Source: Diplolepis rosae (Eukaryota > Arthropoda > Insecta > Hymenoptera > Diplolepididae). From it: DNA of 64,000 nt. How positions within the stretch are numbered: position 1 is the stretch's first letter; each line of letters begins with the position of its first letter. The stretch lies in contig JAPYXD010000308.1 in assembly GCA_030998225.1 (NCBI GenBank), positions 9,000,001 through 9,064,000 of the forward strand. Reading direction: 5' to 3'. Of the stretch, positions 22,010 through 34,096 are shown piece after piece. Made by a program: the position numbers and the translations under genes. The notes under the pieces were generated by a model that did no database searches, was not told where the DNA came from, and saw only the letters and a program-made list of their open reading frames with translations.

Positions 22010-22632
22010 ATGTGTGCCAGAGTGGTAGAAAATTGGTTCCAAAGAATCGACCGCTGTAAACGGGCTCGTGGTGGTCATATGACCGATATCGAATTTCATT
22101 CATAAAATGTAATGCTTGCACTACACCTACAATAAATTTGAACTCAATATCTCAAATATTTCTGTGTTTTGTTCATAGATAAAATTGTTATGTCCCTATT
22201 GGAAAACCCTTTAGTAGGATAAGAACTATTTTTTAAAAAAAACCACAAATATTATTTACAAATGCAACTGGTAATGGCTATTTTAGAACGACTGTGGTGT
22301 GATTTCGTAATTTGGAAACCCCTAGATTTTTGTGTACAACGAATAGACTTTGATAGAAAAGTAGCAGATGATATGATTCTAAAGGCAATATAATTCCACA
22401 CGAATATTTTAGCGCCAGAGCATTTTGAAATGCGAATACCAAGGAAGTTGCTAACTTTTCAAGTTCGAAATCGTAAAGAAGAGAGGAAATAAATTTTCTC
22501 GCAGCCTTACCAACGCGTATTGACAGAAAGTTGTTTCGTTTTGTATTTCAATTTGAGATTTTGAGTGAGTTCCTTTGAAAGGTTTCATTCAGGAGAATTC
22601 TTAATTTTAATGAAGTATTTGAGTAGCATATA
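22010..22632 (+). other. LTR-like or duplicated block and flank
   Basis: About 175 bp at 22038-22212 recurs at 25527-25700 with a few differences, in the same orientation. The junction sequence tgttacggtc (22008) resembles Gypsy LTR starts, including one at 39339. A pair of LTRs of a decayed element, with a DNA transposon inserted between them, is one reading. No coding region is supported. Confidence 0.4.
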
Positions 22633-24003
22633 CAGGGTGAGGAACATACTGTGTTACAGATCAATAGCAATCAAACTATTGATCATATCCAAAAATGTTG
22701 TAGACAAAAGTTTCAGTGTTCGAGAAGGCCGTTAAACTGGACGACCCTATTTTTTTATCGCTCGAGGTGCTGAAGCTACCTCAAGGTCAACTCCACTTTT
22801 TCAAATGGAATCATGTATTTTTTTTCGATGACATTATTACCGATTTCAAGACGAATTCAGTGACCTACAACACAAGGTCATTCTAGTCACACAAAGTATG
22901 AAAATAGTCGAAAAATCGAAAAATATCGGAATAATCACTTTCAAAGGATCCACTAACCTTGGTTTGGTTCTACCTACAGAAGATGCTCAAAGTGATGACC
23001 CTCGACTTGTAAGCACTTGTTAATTCGCTGATGAAAAGACCGTCTAACTTCAGCCAACATTTGTGGTGTAATTTCGTTACATGCTCGGCGTATTCTTTCT
23101 TTCATTGCGTCAGGCGTGGTAGGTGCTACCGCCATTACGCGTTCTTTGACAAAACCCCATAAAAAGTAATCTGGTGAAGTTAGGTCTGGCGAACGAGGTG
23201 GCCAAACTACAGGGCCGCCTCTTCGTATCCAGTTTTCGTCAAAAATCTCATTTATCACTTGTCTTGAACACAGAGCATAAAGGGGTGGTGGAACATGCAA
23301 GGGCACGTCTTCCATTAATTGAGGCAGTACGTTTTGCAGAAAGTTTGCGTAAACTTGCCCAGTCAAGCGACCTTCAAAAACATATGGACCAATGATGTGA
23401 TCACCGACGCATGTTGAAATGGTACAATTCTCATCCATTGAGGACTTTCATTTGCCCAAGAATGCCCCCATTCACATTTCCCGTATTTTCGAAGCTAGCT
23501 TCATCAGTAAAAAGCACATGACTCAAAAATGAGACATTTGTGCATATTTTTCTATGAATCCAATTACAGAAATTGACGCGCTTTTGGAAATCATTGCCGT
23601 AAAAATCCTGATATAATGACACACGATACAGAAAATGCTTACTTTCTACCGATGTCAACAATATCCTATCGATGTTTATTATCATTGGTATCGTAAGAAA
23701 TGAAACGAAATGAAAATGATTTTTCGACTATTTTCATACTTTGCGTGATAAGAATGACCTTGGGTTGTAGTTCGCAAAATTCCTCTTAAAATCAATAATA
23801 ATGTCATCGAAAAAAAGATACATGGTTCCATTTTAAAAAGTGAAGTTGACCTTGACGTAGCTTCAGCGCCTCCACCGATAAAAAAATAGGGTGGTCAAGT
23901 ATGACGTCCTTCTCGAACACTGAAACTTTTGTCTGAAATTTTTTTGGATATGATCAATAGTTTGAGTGCTATCACTCTGTAACACTTTATGTGTCTCACC
24001 CTG
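22633..24003 (-). mobile_element. Tc1/mariner-superfamily element with ~300-bp inverted repeats
   Basis: The ends are cagggtgagg... (22633) and ...ctcaccctg (24003). Inverted similarity continues for about 300 bp inward (for example caaactattgatcatatcc on the left and its complement on the right). TA dinucleotides flank both ends (22631-22632 and 24004-24005), as expected for this superfamily. The centre encodes a broken transposase on the minus strand. Confidence 0.85.
22974..23685 (-). pseudogene. Transposase of the long-TIR Tc1/mariner-superfamily element
   Basis: Two overlapping frames, 23685-23431 and 23438-22974, encode parts of one DDE transposase. The first includes LFTDEASF, which carries a catalytic Asp. 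The second has the HIIGPYVFEG block, WPPRSPDLTSPDYFLWG with the last catalytic Asp, and the family-typical C-terminus GHHFEHLL. A frameshift at about 23435 separates them, and the region with the central catalytic Asp (an HDG/HDN motif) is altered. The N-terminal DNA-binding part is missing. The copy is inactive. Confidence 0.8.
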
Positions 24004-24294
24004 TATAATATATTATAAACCTGTTCTGTATTTGAAGAAATATAAATCGTTAACATATATTTGAAATTCTATTTCAAGTAATTTAAATTATTGCAAGGAA
24101 TTCAAATGTTATCTATTCTGTTGAAGCAATAAAAACACTTGTGACATGAAAGCTATGGACATTTTTATTTCATTGAAAGATAAAGTGCAGTTTTACATTC
24201 TTACAATAAAATATTAACATGTGCAAATTTGCTAATTAACTATTCAGCAATTAGAAAATTTATATATTTATTTAATTCTAAGACTCAAAGAAAG

Positions 24295-25343
24295 TGTGAC
24301 GTCCTGTGTCCATCTCATAATTTTATTTTATTATTATTATTATTTTGCTTTTTTATTAATTCCTGTAATACATGAATTTTCAATATTTCATTTTATATTT
24401 TCTCCGAAATCTTAATCCTAAAAATGTAAATATTTTAGAAGCAATCTCTACTCTAAAGATTGTATAAATTCGAAAAAGTGACTAGTTACGCCCCCGCAAT
24501 CGTAGGCGAAAATTCGAAGGGCTGACTCATTGGGTTGGGCCTTGTAGGAGATGCCAACATTTTCCAAGTTCATCAATTTCCCAAGAGATGGCGCTACATG
24601 CATATTCTCAAATAAATTACATTAAAAATTCATTGTTTAAAAAATTATGTTTACAGATTTCATCAAATTTTCGCCAGTTCTTCCCTTACAAATTCAGCTC
24701 TTCTTGCCTTACAAAAATTCGTCACAAGTTTACGGAATTTTAATTTTATTTTAATTTTAATTTTTATATATTTATTTTTTATTTTTATATTAATTTTTAA
24801 CCAATTTTAACGGAGTTATTACGTCAATTTTACCGAGTCATCAGGAGGTTCAACAAATTATTCAACGTTCGATTTCCCAGGATTTTTATAAGGAAGTTTG
24901 ACAACAACAAAATAAAAGTAAGGTCTCCATAATCGCTGTGTACTTTCTACATCTTTTCTCCTCTATCTTTTTATATATTTTAATTTAATATTTTATTTAC
25001 AAATGTTTGGGTGCTGGTAATCATTGCAGTACCAACATTTGTATATTTTTGCCTCCTTCCAATCCAAATCCTTAGAATTAAGGACAAAGTGGCGTGCTTC
25101 CTTTTATGCGAATAGTACGACTTTGTCCGAAATTCGCCTTGTTCTTTCCCATTTTTATATTTCACATAATATTTTATTTCTCTATTTTTTTGGTTGAGAA
25201 GAATTAATTAACAAACAGTGTTCCCGGGTTATTGGAATTAATTTTCCACACCCAAAACAATCCTAATAATTATATTCTCTTCAAGAATATAATTATAAAT
25301 TTTATAAAATAAACTTTTCTCTTATGTGTCTTCAGACGCCACA
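24295..25343 (+). mobile_element. Candidate solo LTR (TGTGACGTC...GACGCCACA)
   Basis: The start tgtgacgtcctgtg and the end cttcagacgccaca are inverted complements in eight of nine bases. The flanks gaaag and gaaga match in four of five positions as a possible target duplication. The interior shares a ~125-bp block (24482-24607) with 37598-37725. No coding frame is present. An open frame at 25165-24980 on the minus strand has no recognisable domain. Confidence 0.45.
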
Positions 25344-25857
25344 GAAGAACCTTCTTGAAGATTCGAAATTGTTTAATTTTTCTTACCCCTAGTGGACCGG
25401 GTTGAGAGTATGGTCAGAGAATACTCTGACCGTTCTCTGACCTCGCATTATTATGGCTAAGAACAATAAAAAAAACGTTTAAAACATTGCAATTATGATT
25501 CTGCGATCAAATTTGAATTAAAATTGGGTCCAAAGAATCAACCGATGTAAACGGGCTCGTGGTGGTCATATGACCGATATCGAATTTCATTCATAAAATG
25601 TAATGCTTGCACTACACCCACAATAAATTTGAACTCAATATCTCAAATATTTCTGTGTTTTATTCATAGATAAAATTGTTATGTCCCTATTGGAAAACCT
25701 TACACCTGATATGCCTGATATACCTAATGTACCACATCACGGTATTCTATTACATTAAGTTAAAATGGTAGATTGTATTGACCCTTGATTTCATTTATAG
25801 TACTTTGTACGTTTGCATTGGCTTTAGTGTCCATAAATGAAGAAGTCTATTTAATCT
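25344..25857. other. Unassigned sequence with second copy of the 175-bp block
   Basis: 25527-25700 repeats 22038-22212. The copy here lacks the tgttacggtc start. The remainder shows nothing recognisable. Confidence 0.5.
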
Positions 25858-25889
25858 GACGTTGCGGCTCTATTCGGAGCCCTCATCAG
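25858..25889 (-). ncRNA. Degenerate hammerhead-like motif (Penelope type)
   Basis: On the minus strand: CTGATGAG, a stem GGCTC/GAGCC with loop CGAATA, then GCAACGTC. This has the layout of the small Penelope-associated hammerhead variants (CUGAUGAG - stem II - GAAACGUC), with GAAA changed to GCAA, which should abolish cleavage. No Penelope coding remnant was recognised next to it. Confidence 0.45.
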
Positions 25890-28139
25890 TGATGAATCTA
25901 GAAAATACAAAAAGGGTGGTGTCACTATTTTCACATATTTTTTCCGAATAACTAAAGCTCTTGACATATGATACAAATAAGAGTGCTTGATGTGTTTATT
26001 TAAATTTGTAATGGAAAATGGAAAGTTTGGATATACGATCAGGAAAAGAGTGGTTAACTTTGATCTTCCCTATTATAAAACACTTTGCATGGATGTGCTC
26101 CATATCTTAGAATAGTTTGCAGGGATTCCTTGAGAAACAATAGTTATATATTCAAGTTTGAAACCGATTTTTTGAACTATTTTTTTTTTTGAAACTATTT
26201 CAAGAAACTATTTCTAAAATATTAATAACAAATATTCATATTTTTGAATGTCTTATCCATACCGGCGTCTATAAAAAAATTCTTTGGAGACAGGTTGGAT
26301 GGAAAGAGTTTGATGTAGAGCATTAATGCTATTTTGAACTATTTCGACTGAACGAACTATTTTTAAACTATTTCTAAACAATCATTTATATTTTTGAATG
26401 TCTTATTTCTTACTGTATCCACAATAAGTTCTTTGGTGCTTAGCTGAATTGGAAGAGTTTGGTTGAAGCTATCAGAGCTTGGTTTCAACTATTTCACCTA
26501 AACTATTTTAAAAGTATGTTTAAATATGTATCTTTATTGTGGTATGTCCTATCCATACTCGTATCTACAATAAATTCTTTGGTGTAAAGCTGAATTGGAA
26601 TAGCTTGATATACACCATTTAAGCATGTTGTGTTTCGGGTTCAATCATAAGTCTTAAAATTCATGATTTGTTCGTATTTCTTAAGTTTTCTTATAATCTT
26701 GAAACCATTGTATCTTAATCCTCAACGGGGGGCCTCAAAAAAGTTCATCGAACTAAAAATTAAAACTTCTATTTGTCATATTTTATAGACTTTCTTTGTG
26801 AATAGACTCTTAGAATGTCTTTAACCAGTAAAACAAATCCGGGTCTACATTTTATTGTGAAAATCTGCAAGTAATTTCGTTACATGCGTTTCCAGTCTTT
26901 TTATACTCTTCTTTCGAACCGGATATTTTGAATTGTATACATAGAGTCCGGATGCTATCTCCGAATTACTCAAGAACCAGGGTAGCCTACCTCTTGGGGT
27001 TTTTCCTACTCGGGACCCATCGACACTCCTCGGTCGTTGTCGACTCCAATATACCTGCAATTATATTTTTCTTATCCAAAAATGCAAAACGTTTTAGTTT
27101 TAACAGTCAATTGTCAGTTGTCATCATACCCATTTAAAACTAAATATGACAATCTAGGTATTAAGGATACAGTCGACTTGTTTATTGCAAGGCTGCGAAA
27201 TGAGCGAGACTCGTTTATTGCAAGACGAGAGGGGCTTCCAATACCGCAACTATCGGTAAGGTTGGTTTTCCGAGCAAGCAGCGGATTTCTTATGAAATTT
27301 CCCAACGGTTCCATAGTTTTCCGCATCGCCGCCACCAGAGAATTCTTTGCAAATTCAAGATATTATGAGCCCGCGAAATGACTCCATAAGAGCTCATGTT
27401 AAAATTCCATTTTTCAAGACGTGATAATTCCAAATTTAATATGGTAAGGCCCAAAATGGCAGAGGACTTTTCAATCGGGAGGAATCTAATCTATCGATAT
27501 ATGAAATAAAAAAGGGCACTTAACCACCCCCCTTCCTACTACCGGACTACCTTAAAAGCTGCAAGGGGGAAACTAGATACCAAGGGCTCTACATCCCTTT
27601 TTCTCACAATGCGTTTTGTAGGTAAGGAATGAAGCGACATAACCAATCGATAGTCACAGGAACTAAGGTGAATCAAGAGAACCGATAGAATACGCGCTAA
27701 AATTCGAACGTAATGACTCATAGCCAAGACGGAAAGACTGCTCTGTACCTCTCTCGTAAGCTTATACGTTTTGGAATTTAATAAATGCGAAAGCACGCAA
27801 TAATCTTGTCGCAAATATTACTTATAAATCTGTTTTAATTACCCAAGCGTGCCTTAAGTCTAAAAAGAACCGGATGCTATGTTTATAAAATTTTTTGGGA
27901 TTTTCGACTTCTCAACTTTGACTGTTTATAATGTCACTTTTTATCGATGCTGAACAATTGAACGCGACGAATAATACTGAAGACGGGTCGAAGATTACTG
28001 GATGATGAACGAAGGTTTGAAGAAAAACTGACTACTGAAGATACTTGTTGGAAACCGCGTGCCGGACGAAGGTTGAAGAAAACTGACTCGGACGAAGGTT
28101 AAAGAAAACTGAGCGCAAATTTCCGAATTAGCAGCTAAT
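25890..28139. other. Unassigned AT-rich region with short tandem repeats
   Basis: No gene is supported. About 26170-26640 contains three degenerate units of ~148 bp (anchors at 26242, 26391 and 26536: ttttgaatgtcttatcc-like followed by aaattctttgg). 28008-28115 has three ~25-bp repeats of gacgaaggttgaagaaaact. Open frames at 26.9-27.8 kb lack recognisable domains. Confidence 0.5.
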
Positions 28140-28579
28140 TTTATAGACCCTCATCTGGGGCAAAAATCCCCTCTATTAGTCGATATTATGAGTCATGACG
28201 AACCCGTTGACTCATTATCTAAGGATCATTTTGTTAATCCTGGCCTATTGTTTGGCGCGTGGCTGACCTCGTCCCTTCCTGTGGTCAGATTTTCCATATT
28301 AGGAAGAAGATCTATTGCAGTACTTCTACTCTTTGGTTTCCCAGATTTTCCTTCCTTCCGTAGCAGCAGACCCCCCGCTTAATCTTCTACCTATGTCTAC
28401 AGGTCTGGGAGGTTTGTTGACACAACACATTTAGACGGAGTTCCTCTTCCGAAAATAATCAATACCCTTACTATGTTCATTCCCGGTTTCTCACTCCTCT
28501 CTTTCCCTTTCACAACTTCTTTACATTTACACATCTAATGCTTTCGCATATTTTACAATTGTAGATGCATTCATTAACA
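28140..28579 (-). mobile_element. LTR family A, distal part (split by insertions)
   Basis: Similar throughout to 51030-51470 (for example gtttggcgcgtggctgacct). On the minus strand the LTR starts at 34096, runs to about 34045, is interrupted by a foldback MITE carrying a LINE, and resumes here. The far end is not defined. Confidence 0.75.
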
Positions 28580-28835
28580 GAATAGTATATTACGTGCCTG
28601 GGCGCACAATGAGGGTTATTGCGTGACGAGCGACAATGCTCGCAGGAGATCGGAGCCAAGGCGTAGCTGAGGCAAAGCCGAGACGAAGCTGAGGCGCGAT
28701 CAGTCCTGCGAGCATTGTCGCGAGTCTCGTAATGTCCCGAATTGTGTGCATTGGCACGTATTCTATTTTATGTGACTCCGGTGCGTATACGAGTTTTTAT
28801 GCGTACACTTTAATCTAATCTAGTATTGTAGTTGT
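28580..28835. mobile_element. Foldback MITE, left part (copy 1)
   Basis: It starts aatagtatattacgtgcc inside LTR A. It contains the inverted pair gcgacaatgctcgcagga and tcctgcgagcattgtcgc and a second inverted pair (tgcctgggcgcaca/tgtgcattggca). It is continuous with 33741-34044 once the LINE is removed. Two related copies lie at 55922 and 63828. Confidence 0.8.
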
Positions 28836-29756
28836 AACTCCGCCATTACCGGTCCCAAGCCCGGATGAGAAAGGAGGAGGGGGCACACAGACAGCAACAT
28901 GATACGACACATTTACAGCGACACTGAACGCAGCACACCCAACACCCGAGAGTGCGTTTCGCGGGAGGTCAGCGTCTCGCCCAGAGGAATGCGTGTGGTC
29001 ACGCAGGGAGAAGGCGCGTCCTGCAGCCCACCAACGGTAGTAACCGAAAGGACTCTGCCAGCAGCTGGGCTGTCGCCGTCAGGATGGCCCTCTCCCGGTC
29101 ACATCACAACCACAAGCATGATACTGACACCCACACATACCAGAATAAATGGATTGCTTATGGAATGGGCTGCGGCCGGCGCCTGGTGAATATTCCCGAT
29201 AGACTAGCCAAGGGAGGAGTAGTAGCCTTCTGACCAGGGTAGGACGCGATGTCAGTACCTTACCTCTGTGGAAGTAATATGGGTAAATGTAAGTCCCACC
29301 GGTGTTCGGCCACGAAGGGCAAAGATCCCGTGAAACCAGATGTTAAACTGGGAAAACTGCTCACGTTTCTATTGTCTGGAGCCAATTTCGGGGTTGAAAT
29401 CACGGAAGCCCGGGCGCAGGAATGTAGAATTACCTGGTCAGTATTTCCTTAGATCCGACGCTGCGTAGGATAAATCGCACACTATCTAGCCTGAAGTCCG
29501 GGTCAGGTGTTGGGGCGGACGCGGCTCCGCTCGGTCTATAGGGGTGACGTTAAACCTTTAGCATCATTATGGCGCGGGCCTATCCCGTAACCTTTTTACT
29601 AGCTTCATTTAATGTGCCGATAGGATCGACCATCCGATAAGCCGCTTCATGGTTTCGGCGCACATAATTAGGGATCTATACAGGCGGAAATAGTAGCCCT
29701 ACTGCGGTAGGGCTCCCATAATGGGCGAACCGTCTTAAGACACGACGGTCATTAAT
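28836..29756 (+). other. 5' UTR of the LINE
   Basis: About 920 bases between the upstream target duplication and the ORF1 ATG. It is more GC-rich than its surroundings. Short frames in it have no recognised domain and are taken as noise. Confidence 0.6.
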
Positions 29757-30540
29757 ATGAACTCCGACATAAATAAAAGAGGTGAAGAGGTGAGGGCACC
29801 AGATACGCCCTCACACACTCCTCCAGGGGGTGAGGGATGGAAGGAGGTCCTTCACCTCCTGAAGGAGCAAAAGGATAAGATGGAGAAGTTAGTCAGGGCC
29901 CTCAGCGTTATCCAACAGGGTATGCTGAGGAATAACCCTGGCTTTGTTGAAGATTCAGTAAATGAGGCAACTGAGGTGTTGAACACCCACAAGTGCCTCC
30001 TGGAAAGCGGGGTGAAAATCCAGAAGAAAATGGAATCTCACCCCGCCATGAAGAAATTGGGGATCTTTCAGAGACTACGTTCGGTGTCTCTGGGAGATAC
30101 CCCAAAAAATCAGGCGAAGCGCGAAAAAAGAACTGCGCCCTCTCCCCCTCTGGAAAAAACTCCCAAGAGGGGAAAGGGTGGCACTTCGCCCTCTTATGCT
30201 GCGGTGGCCACGAGCCAGCCCCCAAATAAAGAAGGGGACTGGCATGTGGTCACGAAAGACGTTTCGGCCTTCCACAAAGAGTTCGACCGGGCGGCCGGGG
30301 AGAGGGCAGAAATTTCGGCCCTGGTCTCGACGAGGTCCCTCGAAATTAGGGACCTCGACGAGACCGTTGAAAAAGAAGAGGTTGTGTCTGCCCTGTGTTG
30401 GCATTGGGCAAACCAGCAAGGCAACGCCGAGGTGCCTGACGTGTCTAGACAAGGGCGATAAAGATGATGCCCATGTCTCTGGTGGCGGCTCCTGCCCGGT
30501 CTTCCGGGAAGAGCTTCGGAGGTTGAGAGGCAGGAAGTGA
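29757..30540 (+). pseudogene. LINE ORF1 (gag-like protein), frameshifted
   Basis: The first frame, from the ATG at 29757, gives 234 residues ending at 30461. It is predicted to be hydrophilic with coiled-coil-like Lys/Glu/Leu stretches near residues 30-110 and a basic linker, as in R1-clade ORF1. The end is read in another frame to 30540, finishing with a Cys-rich segment (CLTCLDKGDKDDAHVSGG then CPVFREELRRLR). That is a damaged remnant of the usual CCHC knuckles. The same protein start is present in the deleted minus-strand copy near 6970. Confidence 0.75.
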
Positions 30541-31360
30541 AGTTCCTGCAACTCAACCTCAGAAGGGGGAAGGAGGCCCAGAACCTCCTGATGCAGACTG
30601 CCAGGGAGAGGGGGGCCGATGTACTGCTCATTAGTGAGCAGTACAAATGGTCTGAAAACCCTTCTTGTTTTTAGGATGCATCAAGTAGCCCGGTCTTCGA
30701 GACCCAGATCCTCCTCCTTGACAAGAGCCTCAGCGAGGCTGTCGGGCGGTCCGTCATAGGAGGCGACTTCAACAGCAAGTCGCCCGAATGGGGTGAGGCC
30801 CGCCTAGATAGGAGGGGAATCTTGGTCGGCGAGATGGTCGCTAGGAACGACCTGATCGTCTTGAATCAGGGCGGGGAATTCACGTACAGACGAGGAGCGG
30901 GGGGTCAATAATTGATCTCGCGATTGCCGCACCTCGCCTCGCTTCAAGGATAAGCGACTGGTCGGTCCTCGAAGTGATAACCTTGAGTGACCACCGGTGC
31001 ATCGAATTTACTCTAGAACAACGGTGTTAAGCGGTGGATAAGGGTAGGGGCAGCGAAGGAAGGAGCCCCTCCTGGAACACGAGACGACTCAGCAGGGAAA
31101 GACTTCGCGAACACCTCGAAGAAAACAGGCTCATTGATGAGCTTGGTTGGATCTGCGCTGCTAGGTCGTTTGAAGCTACTGTGCGTTCGGCGAGGCAGAA
31201 GGTGGTCTTGGCTTACGACTACTCGATGCCTCGCTGTAAGCGCAGGCAAGCCAAAGGTTCGATGTACTGGTGGAACGACCAGTCGCCTCGCGACGCGGCG
31301 AAAATTCACCCGTTCAAAGGGGGATGCTTGGAAATGTTGGAAAGACTTGATCTGTGAGGT
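30541..31360 (+). pseudogene. LINE ORF2: endonuclease domain remnant
   Basis: An apurinic-endonuclease-type domain begins at FLQLNLRRGKEAQNLL, with LLISEQYKW and the phosphoesterase block GGDFNSKSPEWGE (about 30765) typical of R1-clade elements. A segment between the SEQYKW motif and the later part is deleted, and in-frame stops occur near 30672, 30909 and 31027. The linker with SPSWNTRRLSRERLREHLEE follows. It cannot be active. Confidence 0.75.
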
Positions 31361-33357
31361 CGAGAAGGACCCATGTGGTCTCGCCTTCAAAATAGTCACC
31401 AAGAGATTGGTGGCTAGAAGAAAGACCCCGGGCCTGGATAATACCGATCAAGTCAAGTATATTGTGCGAAGCTTGTTTCCACACGTGGAGCCGTTCCAAA
31501 GACAGGACCGAAGTTCCTGCGTGGTCCGGCGCGAAGAACTCTTCACTCTCGAAGAACTAAAGAGAGCGGGTGGAAGGATTAAGGCAAATACAGCGCCGGG
31601 TATCGACGGAGTGCGAACGAGATCCTCAAAGAGGTGATCGGGGCATACCCGGAGATCTTCCTAGAAGCATTTAACTCCTGTCTCCGGGAGGGGAGGTTCT
31701 TCGCAGATTGGAAGAAGCAGAGGTTGGTCCTGCTGAGGAAGGGCAACAAACCTCTAGGGGTTGTCTCGTCGTATTGACCAATATGCTTATTGAATACGAT
31801 GGGGAAGCTTCTGGAGGAGTCGATTCTACAACGGCTTCAGGCTCTCTTGGTCGGGGAGAACGGTCTCTCGGAAAACCAGTTCGGTTCAGGAAAAGCGGGT
31901 CCACTGTGGACGTCATCCAAGCTGTGGTTAACATCGCCACAAATGCAAGAAAAGGAACTGGTAAACGTAAGAGATTCTGCGCGTTGATCAGCATTGACAT
32001 ACGCAATGCGTTCAATACCGCGAGATAGGACATCTGCATCGAGGCGATGATGCGGAAAAAGGTTCCAGACTACCTGTTGCGAATGATAGATGACTATCTG
32101 AGCGACAGGTGCGTGATATACGAGGGCGACAAATGGTCTCTTAAAGAATAGATGACATGTGGCGCTCCTCAAGCGTCGCGGTTGGGTCCACTCGTTTGGA
32201 ACGTCATGTACGATGACTTTCTTCGCATGGACCTACCTGCTGGAACGAGCATCGTCGGCATCGCGGATGACGAACTTGTCGTGTGCGCCGCTGACGACGT
32301 CGTAATCCTAGAGCTGAGGATCAATGAAAGTCTGTGGCGAGCAAAGCGCTGCTTGGATAGCAGATGCCTTAAAATGACACCTGAGAAAACCGAGGCTTTG
32401 CTCGTTACAGACAGGAGATCCTTCCAATACCCGAGGAACATTCTCGGAGAGCATTAGGTCGAGTGGAAAACAAGCATTAGGTACCTGGGGGTGCAGCTGA
32501 ATCGTAGGCTTAGCTTTGGCGAACACCTAAAGATCGCAGCTGCGAAAGCCATCCAATGTGGAGCGAACTTGGCCCGGCTTATGCCAAACATTGGTGGACC
32601 CAGGGAAGCGAATAGAAGATTGGTGGCGAGCGTGGTCCATTCGAAGCTGCTTTATGCAGCTCCGGTCTGGGCCAATGCCTTGCAAAACCATGCTATCCAG
32701 AAGAAGCTGTTCTCGGCGCAGAGACTTGTCGCACTGAGAATAGTTTCAGCATATAGAACTATCTCGACGAGCGCTGTGTTGGTCCTGGCGAGCGTCCCGC
32801 CAATAGATTTATTGGCAGAGAAAAGGCAGGAGACCTTTCAGCTTCGTAAGGAGCTTACCTGCGCCGACCTGCAGGAAATCGCTCGCGCAAAGGAGGCCAT
32901 CTGCAAGGATGGAAGGCGCAGACTCGTCGAGAAGTGGCAGATGAGATGGCATGGTGAGCAGACAGGGATATGGACCTACCGCCTGATCTCGGAGCTCGCC
33001 ACCTGGCTGAAAAGAAAGCACGGGGAAGTCGGCTTTTATTTGGCGCAAGCGCTCTCGGGCCACCGCTGTTTCAACGCATACCTGAGGCGCTTTAAAAAGA
33101 GAGACGAGGAGACGTGTTCCTACTGCGATTTCCCGGTGGATAACGCAGAGCACGCACTCTTCGTCTGCGCAAAATCGGGTGTGGCTAGGGAGGTCCTCGG
33201 TCAGGCGGTGGGTTCCGAGCTTACTCCTGACACGATGGTCCCTCTCATGCTTCAGTCTGAACGGTTCTGGACGCTCATCGAGTCATTCGTCACACTTGTG
33301 ATGAAGACGAGGGAGCTTGATGGGCGTCGAGAGCGTAACAACGGGGAGGGCCAGTAG
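31361..33357 (+). pseudogene. LINE ORF2: reverse transcriptase and C-terminal knuckle
   Basis: RT blocks are spread over three frames: APGIDGV (about 31596), ISIDIRNAFNTA (about 31995), the catalytic region as IADDELVVCA (about 32260), and LRYLGVQL-like sequence near 32480. Several stops interrupt them. The last part, 32491-33357, is open for 288 residues and ends with a CX2CX8HX4C knuckle (CSYC...H...C). It matches the fragment at 494-1241 and the tail at 5456-5600, which ties the three copies to one family. Confidence 0.8.
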
Positions 33358-33726
33358 AAATCGCATCGGGGCCTCCACCCGCGGTTCTGCGCCCTGGTCG
33401 GACCTAGCTGTCCGCGTCTTCCGGGGGAGGAATTTTCTTGTTCCCCCCTAGGTTGACGCGGCTAGTGGATCTGTCAATCGGTCGTGCAGTCGCGGATGGG
33501 AGTTCCGGGCGAACGAATGACGGCAGAGTCGTACGCGACTTTTAGCCGGAACCAACCACCCATGGAGTTTAAAGCCGAAAGGCGGTTCCGCGGGTGGTGT
33601 TTTGGTTCGTGAGAGGGGATTTTTGGTTTCAACAGGTATGCCTAGGCCCGTCCTAGGAGAGTCCTTTACAACGTCTTTAAAAGATTTTGCCATTTTTCCT
33701 CCTGACCAAAAAAGAAAGAAAAAAAA
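33358..33726 (+). other. 3' UTR and A-rich tail of the LINE
   Basis: Its first ~180 bases are shared with the minus-strand LINE copy (5188-5370). It ends in an A-rich run directly before the downstream target duplication. A tail of this type is consistent with target-primed reverse transcription. Confidence 0.7.
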
Positions 33727-33740
33727 AGTATTGTAGTCGT

Positions 33741-34044
33741 TTGCGGCGCTAGTCATTACACTTGATATATCACGACTAGTCCCGGCCATTTTGATTTTAT
33801 CGATCTTGTGTAGTAGTAATGGATTTTAGTAGACGCATGCGCAGTTCAAATGTACAAAGCTTTGCCAGTAAGATGCTAACGCTGTACGAAGAAGAAGAAG
33901 AATAAGAAGAAGGATTGAGCTTCGTTTTATGGCTATGGGCGCATACGCAGTTCAATTTTTACATTTCATTCCTTTGTAGCGCAATGTACTACATTGCGTT
34001 ATTGTTAACTGTAGCGCAAAAACGAGTATGCGCGCCGGTGGCAC
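33741..34044. mobile_element. Foldback MITE, right part (copy 1)
   Basis: It continues the MITE from 28835 and matches 56200-56470, including gtacgaagaagaag and gttcaatttctacat-like blocks. It ends ...ggtggcac, after which LTR A resumes (ataaaaagtattatt). Confidence 0.8.
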
Positions 34045-34096
34045 ATAAAAAGTATTATTATTATTTACATAGTAGAGATGGTCGCAGGACGTGACA
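34045..34096 (-). mobile_element. LTR family A, proximal part
   Basis: On the minus strand it starts TGTCACGTCCTGCGACC directly after a polypurine tract. It matches 51470-51512, the same end of the other LTR A copy. Confidence 0.8.

Larger units (their letters stand above)
28836..33726 (+). mobile_element. R1-clade LINE inserted in the foldback MITE
   Basis: The element is 4.9 kb, with a 5' UTR, ORF1 remnant, ORF2 remnant, 3' UTR and a short A-rich tail (gaaagaaaaaaaa). It is flanked by the 14-base target duplication agtattgtagttgt (28822-28835) and agtattgtagtcgt (33727-33740), one mismatch. The undisturbed MITE at 56 kb shows the empty site. The ORFs carry many stops and frameshifts. Confidence 0.9.

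Noticed and set aside
28899..29452. Three frames of 67-96 codons upstream of the LINE ORF1
   Set aside because: They lie in the LINE 5' UTR, overlap in different frames and show no homology to the other LINE copies' proteins.
31134..31637. A 167-residue frame in the LINE
   Set aside because: Only its last part is in the ORF2 frame; the first part is an out-of-frame shadow created by a frameshift, so it is included in the ORF2 pseudogene entry.
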